This document shows positions 59,697 to 64,000 of a DNA stretch of 64,000 nucleotides, in pieces. Origin of the DNA: Phyllobacterium sp. 21LDTY02-6 (lineage in GTDB: Bacteria > Pseudomonadota > Alphaproteobacteria > Rhizobiales > Rhizobiaceae); the NCBI RefSeq assembly GCF_023554255.2, contig NZ_JAMJWD020000001.1, forward strand, positions 898,755 to 962,754, read 5' to 3'. The notes under the pieces were generated by a model, which worked only from the letters and a program-made list of their open reading frames with translations, was not told the DNA's origin and searched no databases. The stretch's first letter is position 1. Every line of letters begins with the position of its first letter. Position numbers and translations under genes: made by a program.

Positions 59697-62137
59697 GCTC
59701 ACTTCCGGCCAAGGCCCGCGCCGTCATCATCGGCGGCGGCGTATCGGGCTGTTCCGTCGCCTATCATCTCGCCAGGCTCGGCTGGACCGATATCGTCCTG
59801 CTCGAGCGCAAGCAACTGACATCCGGCACGACATGGCACGCGGCGGGGCTGATCGGCCAGCTGCGCGCATCGCAGAACATGACGCGGCTCGCCAAATATT
59901 CGGCCGATCTCTATGTGCGGCTGGAGGAGGAGACGGGCGTTGCCACGGGCATGCGCCAGGTCGGTTCGATCACGGTGGCGCTGACGGAGGAACGCAAGCA
60001 CGAGATCTACCGCCAGGCCTCGTTGGCGCGGGCCTTCGACGTGGATGTGCGCGAGATTTCACCGAGCGAAGTCAAGGAGATGTATCCGCATCTTAATATA
60101 GAGGATGTGGTTGGCGCGGTGCATCTGCCGCTCGACGGCCAATGCGACCCGGCCAATATAGCCATGGCGCTGGCAAAGGGGGCGAGGCAGCGCGGCGCCC
60201 GCATCGTCGAAGGCGTCAAGGTAACGGAGGTGCACAAGGCCAATGGCCGCGTGACCGGCGTTTCCTGGCTGAAGGATGGCGAGCAGGGCAGGATCGACGC
60301 CGATATCGTCATCAATTGCGCCGGCATGTGGGCGCGCGACCTTGCGGCCATGTCCGGCGTGACGGTCCCGCTGCATGCCTGCGAACATTTCTACCTGGTG
60401 ACGGAGGCGATCGAGGGGCTGGGGCGCCTGCCGGTGCTGCGCGTGCCGGACGAGTGCGCCTATTACAAGGAGGATGCCGGCAAGATGATGCTGGGCGCCT
60501 TCGAGCCGGTCGCCAAGCCATGGGGCATGGACGGCATTTCGGACGATTTCTGCTTCGACCAGCTGCCGGAGGATTTCGAGCATTTCGAACCTATACTCGA
60601 AATGGGCGTCAACCGCATGCCGATGCTCGGCACGGCCGGCATCCACACTTTCTTCAACGGTCCGGAGAGTTTCACGCCGGATGATCGCTATTATCTCGGC
60701 GAGGCGCCGGAACTCGGCGGCTATTGGGTCGCGGCGGGGTATAATTCCATCGGCATCGTCTCTTCCGGCGGTGCCGGCATGGCGCTGGCGCAGTGGATCA
60801 ATGATGGCGAGGCGCCGTTCGACCTGTGGGAGGTCGACATAAGGCGCGCGCAGCCGTTCCAGAAGAACAGGCGCTACCTGAAGGAGCGCGTATCGGAGAC
60901 GCTGGGCCTGCTCTATGCCGATCATTTTCCCTACAGGCAGATGGCGACATCGCGCAATGTGCGCCGTTCGCCGCTGCATGAGCACCTGAAGCAGCGCGGC
61001 GCCGTCTTCGGCGAGGTGGCCGGATGGGAGCGGGCGAACTGGTTCGCCGACGAAGGGCAGGAGCCGGCATACCGATATTCCTGGCAGCGGCAGAACTGGT
61101 TTCCCAACCAGCGCCAGGAACATCTGGCGGTGCGCAACGCGGCCGGTCTTTTCGACATGACCTCCTTCGGCAAGATCCGCATCGAGGGGCGGGACGCGAT
61201 GGCGTTTCTGCAGCGTCTCTGCGCCAATGACATCGATGTCGAGCCGGGCCGCATCGTCTATACGCAGATGCTGAACAATCGCGGCGGCATCGAGAGCGAC
61301 CTGACCATAACCCGGCTGGGCGAAACCGTGTTCTTCGCCGTGGTGCCGGGCGCGACGCTGCAGCGCGATCTTGCCTGGCTGCGCAAGCACCTGCGCGACG
61401 AATTCGTCGTCGTCACCGATGTGACCGCAGCGGAGGCGGTGCTTTGCCTGATGGGCCCGAATGCGCGCGATATCATGCGCAAGGTCAGTCCCGACGATTT
61501 CTCCAATGCCGGCCATCCCTTCGGGACCGCGCGCGAGATCGAGATCGGCATGGGAATCGCCCGCGCCCACCGGGTGACCTATGTCGGCGAACTTGGCTGG
61601 GAGATCTACGTTTCCAGCGACCAGGCGGCGCATGTCTTCGAAACCATCGAGGAGGCGGGGCGCGAGGAGGGCCTGCGCCTCTGCGGGCTGCATACGCTGG
61701 ATTCCTGCCGCATCGAAAAGGCTTTCCGCCATTTCGGCCATGACATCACCGACGAGGACCATGTGCTGGAGGCGGGGCTTGGCTTCGCGGTGAAGACCGG
61801 CAAGGGCGAGTTCATCGGCCGCGACGCCGTGCTGCGCAAGCGCGAGGCTGGTCTCGATCGCCGGCTGGTCCAGTTCAGGCTGGCCGAGGCGGAACCGCTG
61901 CTTTTCCACAACGAGGCGATCGTACGCGACGGCAGGATCGTCGGCACGATCACGTCCGGCAATTACGGCCATCATCTCGGTGGCGCTATCGGCCTCGGCT
62001 ATGTGCCGGCGAAGGGCGAGACGGCCGACGAGCTGCTTGCGTCCGCCTACGAGATCGAGATCGCCGGCAGCCGCGTGCGGGCCGAGGCCTCGCTGCGGCC
62101 GATGTACGATCCGAAGGCGGAGCGGGTGCGCCTGTAG
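59693..62137 (+). CDS. GcvT-fused FAD demethylase (dimethylglycine/sarcosine dehydrogenase family), copy 2
   Basis: An 814-residue paralogue of the gene just upstream, sharing the same order of domains: DAO domain with AVIIGGGVSGCSVAYHLARL and TSGTTWHAAGLIGQLRAS (covalent-FAD His), FAO_M, then GCV_T with TYVGELGWEIYV and LHTLDSCRIEKAFRHFGHDI. ATG 59693 overlaps the previous stop as ATGA; the extra upstream open frame is a shadow. The HAAGL wording matches true dimethylglycine dehydrogenase more closely than copy 1 (HAAGN). The pair would take dimethylglycine through sarcosine to glycine, inferred from family and position. Confidence 0.88.
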   Translation: MSSLPAKARAVIIGGGVSGCSVAYHLARLGWTDIVLLERKQLTSGTTWHAAGLIGQLRASQNMTRLAKYSADLYVRLEEETGVATGMRQVGSITVALTEERKHEIYRQASLARAFDVDVREISPSEVKEMYPHLNIEDVVGAVHLPLDGQCDPANIAMALAKGARQRGARIVEGVKVTEVHKANGRVTGVSWLKDGEQGRIDADIVINCAGMWARDLAAMSGVTVPLHACEHFYLVTEAIEGLGRLPVLRVPDECAYYKEDAGKMMLGAFEPVAKPWGMDGISDDFCFDQLPEDFEHFEPILEMGVNRMPMLGTAGIHTFFNGPESFTPDDRYYLGEAPELGGYWVAAGYNSIGIVSSGGAGMALAQWINDGEAPFDLWEVDIRRAQPFQKNRRYLKERVSETLGLLYADHFPYRQMATSRNVRRSPLHEHLKQRGAVFGEVAGWERANWFADEGQEPAYRYSWQRQNWFPNQRQEHLAVRNAAGLFDMTSFGKIRIEGRDAMAFLQRLCANDIDVEPGRIVYTQMLNNRGGIESDLTITRLGETVFFAVVPGATLQRDLAWLRKHLRDEFVVVTDVTAAEAVLCLMGPNARDIMRKVSPDDFSNAGHPFGTAREIEIGMGIARAHRVTYVGELGWEIYVSSDQAAHVFETIEEAGREEGLRLCGLHTLDSCRIEKAFRHFGHDITDEDHVLEAGLGFAVKTGKGEFIGRDAVLRKREAGLDRRLVQFRLAEAEPLLFHNEAIVRDGRIVGTITSGNYGHHLGGAIGLGYVPAKGETADELLASAYEIEIAGSRVRAEASLRPMYDPKAERVRL

Positions 62138-62344
62138 CGCACTCGCCAAAGGAAAATCGCGCCGTTGCGACGACGTGAACAGCCGCGCCGCCGGCCGGGA
62201 AATGCCGCCGCAAAGCCCTAATTTTTTATGAATTCAAAGGTCATTAACCAAGCGTATTCAGGAGACGTTCATCTTTTTTTGTTAAGTTTTAACCAATTGA
62301 TCGTAACGGCTCCGGCCGGCGCCCAATGTACCAAGGTGAATGAA

Positions 62345-62488
62345 ATGACTGTAATCTTCCAGCTGCGCGATACGCTTCGTATCGTCCGTGAATTCGTAGT
62401 GCCGTCCTACCGTCCCGAACGCCACTATATGCGGGGCCCGGGACCGGCTTGTGCCCAACGCAACCATGGCGGTCACGTTCAGGCATAA
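62345..62488 (+). CDS. Small protein of unknown function (47 residues)
   Basis: A short ORF starting MTVIFQLRDTLRIVREFVVP, then SYRPERHYMRGPGPACAQRN and a His/Gly-rich end. AAGGTG sits about eight bases before ATG 62345, and the codon use is that of a real gene. The N-terminal half would form an amphipathic helix. No family is recognised. It ends ten bases inside the 3' end of the convergent ABM-domain gene. The leader region before it is AT-rich (62215-62300), the composition expected of a promoter. Confidence 0.45.
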   Translation: MTVIFQLRDTLRIVREFVVPSYRPERHYMRGPGPACAQRNHGGHVQA

Positions 62489-62826
62489 TGAATTGTCCGC
62501 GAATCGAGCGGCGCTTCATCGCGCGCACGCAGGCCGTAATCGCGCATGACGGCCGCAACCCGAAGCCGATAGTCGGCAAATATGCCGGCGCGGCCCTCGG
62601 CCTGGGCGGCCCGGTGCGCCTCCGTGCTGCGCCAGGCCGCGACTGAGGCCTCGTCCCGCCAGAAGGAGAGCGACAGATAGCGCCCTTCATTGGCCAGGCT
62701 TCGAAACCTTTCCATTGAAATGAAACCATCCATCTTTTCCAGAATCGGCCGCAGTTCGGCGGCCGTCTCGAAATAGCTCGGGCCTTGCCCCTCGGCGGGT
62801 TCGACTTCGAATATCACGGCGATCAT
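62479..62826 (-). CDS. Antibiotic-biosynthesis-monooxygenase-domain protein
   Basis: A 115-residue ABM-fold protein: MIAVIFEVEPAEGQGPSYFE, then MDGFISMERFRSLANEGRYL and LSFWRDEASVAAWRSTEAHR match the small dimeric ferredoxin-like barrel of this family (heme or quinone degraders and related proteins). Its start ATG overlaps the NIPSNAP stop as ATGA, so the two are a coupled pair. Biochemical role unknown. The 3' end overlaps the convergent 47-residue ORF. Confidence 0.82.
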   Translation of the reverse strand: MIAVIFEVEPAEGQGPSYFETAAELRPILEKMDGFISMERFRSLANEGRYLSLSFWRDEASVAAWRSTEAHRAAQAEGRAGIFADYRLRVAAVMRDYGLRARDEAPLDSRTIHYA

Positions 62827-63149
62827 CGCTTCGCCTCCCGGCCCTGGCCTTCGACCCGGCGCAGGAAGATGCGGTCTTCCCGGCGGATGAAGCGGCGCTC
62901 CCGCGAAAACTCGTAATTGGCGCGGCCGAGCGGATCGGCCAGCAGGCGCAGGCGATATCGCTCATAGGCCGCGAGATCGTCGATATCGTAAAGACCATAG
63001 GCCGTGGTCGCCGAGCCCTCATGCGGGGCGAAATAGCCGATCAGGTCGGCGCCGCACCGCGGGATGGCCTCGTTCCAATTCTGTGCATATTGCTCGAACG
63101 CCTCCTTCTGGAAGGGGTCGATCTCATAGCGGATGAAGCAGGTAATCAT
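62823..63149 (-). CDS. NIPSNAP family protein
   Basis: A 108-residue protein of the NIPSNAP fold: MITCFIRYEIDPFQKEAFEQ, then YAQNWNEAIPRCGADLIGYF and TAYGLYDIDDLAAYERYRLR. ATG 63149 has GGAGTGA six bases before it; the longer open frame upstream belongs to a shadow of the DUF1850 gene. Coupled to the ABM-domain gene downstream by ATGA. Both share the ferredoxin-like alpha-beta barrel and could pair. Function not established. Confidence 0.82.
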   Translation of the reverse strand: MITCFIRYEIDPFQKEAFEQYAQNWNEAIPRCGADLIGYFAPHEGSATTAYGLYDIDDLAAYERYRLRLLADPLGRANYEFSRERRFIRREDRIFLRRVEGQGREAKR

Positions 63150-63225
63150 CGGGTCACTCCGTTTGTGGAACGACCTCACTCCTAGACCGCCGGCAGGGCC
63201 GGATGCTTCGACCATGGCCGAAGTG

Positions 63226-63591
63226 TCACCCCTCGCGGCAGACCTTGATGCTGACCGGATCGTCGGAGACGGCCGCGATCTCGCGGCAGTCGCCGGCGGC
63301 GCAGAATTCCCAGCCGGCGGAGGTGGTGCCGGACGAGGCGAGGACGAGCTTCTTCTGCGGCGGCACGTCGGGCTTGAATATCCACCAGCCATCCTTCAGC
63401 TCGGAGCCGGGCGGCGGTTCCATGCCGGCGCCCGAACCCTTGACGCGCGCCTCGACGATCTGCAGCGCTTCCTCGCCGACGGTCCAGCTCTCCTGCCAGC
63501 GGGTCTTTTCCACCGAATGGGTCCAGGAGAGCGTGAAGGCAGTCGCCGCAATGGTGATTGTTTTGCCGGCGGCAAGAAGGCAAAGGCTCAT
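63226..63591 (-). CDS. DUF1850 protein (TRAP-associated)
   Basis: A 121-residue exported protein: MSLCLLAAGKTITIAATAFT is a signal or membrane anchor, then LSWTHSVEKTRWQESW, the DUF1850 signature, and PPGSELKDGWWIFKPDVPP. Three Cys lie near the end (FCAAGDCREI, VCREG). DUF1850 genes are found beside TRAP-TAXI permeases, as here with the TRAP gene just upstream. GGAG before ATG 63591 favours that start over ATG 63606. Probably a periplasmic accessory of the transporter; its actual role is unknown. Confidence 0.78.
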   Translation of the reverse strand: MSLCLLAAGKTITIAATAFTLSWTHSVEKTRWQESWTVGEEALQIVEARVKGSGAGMEPPPGSELKDGWWIFKPDVPPQKKLVLASSGTTSAGWEFCAAGDCREIAAVSDDPVSIKVCREG

Positions 63592-63700
63592 CAGGCGATA
63601 CTCCATTCGCTCGGCAGGGACGGCACATCATGAACCGCTGCCGGACGGATATTCGTCCAGCTTGCGCAAGGTTTCAACCCCATGGCCGAGGCGGGGGCCG

Positions 63701-64000
63701 TCAGGCGGGATGCAGCGTGTCGCGGGTGGAGCGTGCGCGCCAGAGATGCTGGCCGATCAACAGCGCCGCGAGCGCGAAGCCGGCCTCGTCGGTGAGCGGC
63801 AGCGCCAGCACCAGCAGCCCGGCGGCTGCGGCGGCGACGATCCGCTCCCAGATGGCGAGATGGGTCTTGAGGAAGCCGACGACCGCCGCGCCGAACAGGA
63901 CGATGCCGAGGCAGGCCTTGATCAGGATATAGACGACCTCCACCGGATAGCCGAACGTCGCCGCCATCGGCCCGGCATCCTGCAGCATGAGCGCCGGCGT
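63701..64000 (-). CDS. TRAP transporter permease, 4TM/12TM fusion (C-terminal end)
   Basis: The last 99 residues of a membrane protein that continues beyond the window. Visible: TPALMLQDAGP, FGYPVEVVYILIKACLGIVL, FLKTHLAIWERIVAAAAAGL and LLVLALPLTDEAGFALAALL, ending in LWRARSTRDTLHPA. This corresponds to the DUF3394 end of TRAP-TAXI 4TM/12TM permeases, which import organic acids with a periplasmic TAXI binding protein. The neighbouring DUF1850 gene supports it. Confidence 0.78.
   Translation of the reverse strand, partial: TPALMLQDAGPMAATFGYPVEVVYILIKACLGIVLFGAAVVGFLKTHLAIWERIVAAAAAGLLVLALPLTDEAGFALAALLIGQHLWRARSTRDTLHPA

Noticed and set aside
1-64000. CRISPR array, IS element, integrase, toxin-antitoxin pair or prophage genes
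   Set aside because: No regular spaced repeats, transposase or recombinase motifs were found when reading both strands.

Overview
The window is high-GC alphaproteobacterial chromosome, most likely from the Hyphomicrobiales (Rhizobiaceae, Brucellaceae or Phyllobacteriaceae). The evidence is gene content: a rhizobial-type carnitine and betaine catabolic set, Tat-exported and LAO-type binding proteins, an HSL-type esterase, a DUF1850/TRAP pair and a cold-shock gene of alphaproteobacterial type. The genus cannot be fixed from this sequence alone. No IS element, integrase, prophage gene or CRISPR array was seen.

Region 1 (1-24.2 kb) starts with the 5' part of lipB and a tRNA-Leu(GAG). It continues into a surface-glycan region: an RgpF-WsaF type glycosyltransferase, a SAM methyltransferase, GtrA, a sulfotransferase, a DUF4422-GT8 fusion, UDP-galactopyranose mutase, a GalE-like epimerase, two large polytopic membrane proteins (one GtrII-like), a GtrB-like polyprenyl-phosphate glycosyltransferase and a 1000-residue methyltransferase-GT4-GT2 protein. 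Inserted among these are an SDR/HxlR divergent pair, a 59-residue zinc-ribbon protein and a 1263-residue autotransporter. Parts (about 5.4-7.4 and 13.8-14.6 kb) look more AT-rich than their surroundings, as often in transferred glycan genes.

Region 2 (24.2-25.5 kb) is a small housekeeping stretch: a DUF1801 protein, a short charged protein and a cold-shock protein with its own terminator.

Region 3 (25.8-45.8 kb) is transport and catabolism of nitrogenous, often N-methylated compounds. It holds a DgcA/N-methylproline demethylase-type flavoenzyme, an orphan betaine-binding protein, an aldehyde dehydrogenase, and an ATGA-coupled operon of a dimethylarginine/arginine hydrolase-type enzyme, a BetI-like TetR regulator, AruH and AruI. 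Divergent from that operon is a complete basic-amino-acid ABC transporter. A CocE-type hydrolase with a complete peptide-type ABC transporter follows.

Region 4 (45.8-62.1 kb) reads as a route from gamma-butyrobetaine/carnitine to glycine. A six-gene operon (BKACE, carnitine dehydrogenase, acyl-CoA dehydrogenase, NDP-forming acyl-CoA ligase, CaiD, esterase) lies divergent from CdhR and a CdhC-like thioesterase. It is followed by a LysR regulator divergent from a Rieske betaine demethylase and two GcvT-fused FAD demethylases. The parts fit as gamma-butyrobetaine to crotonobetainyl-CoA, carnitine, dehydrocarnitine, glycine betaine, dimethylglycine, sarcosine and glycine. This chain is inferred from families, not shown.

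Region 5 (62.3-64 kb) has small proteins (a 47-residue ORF, an ABM-domain and a NIPSNAP protein) and the end of a TRAP transporter permease with its DUF1850 partner.
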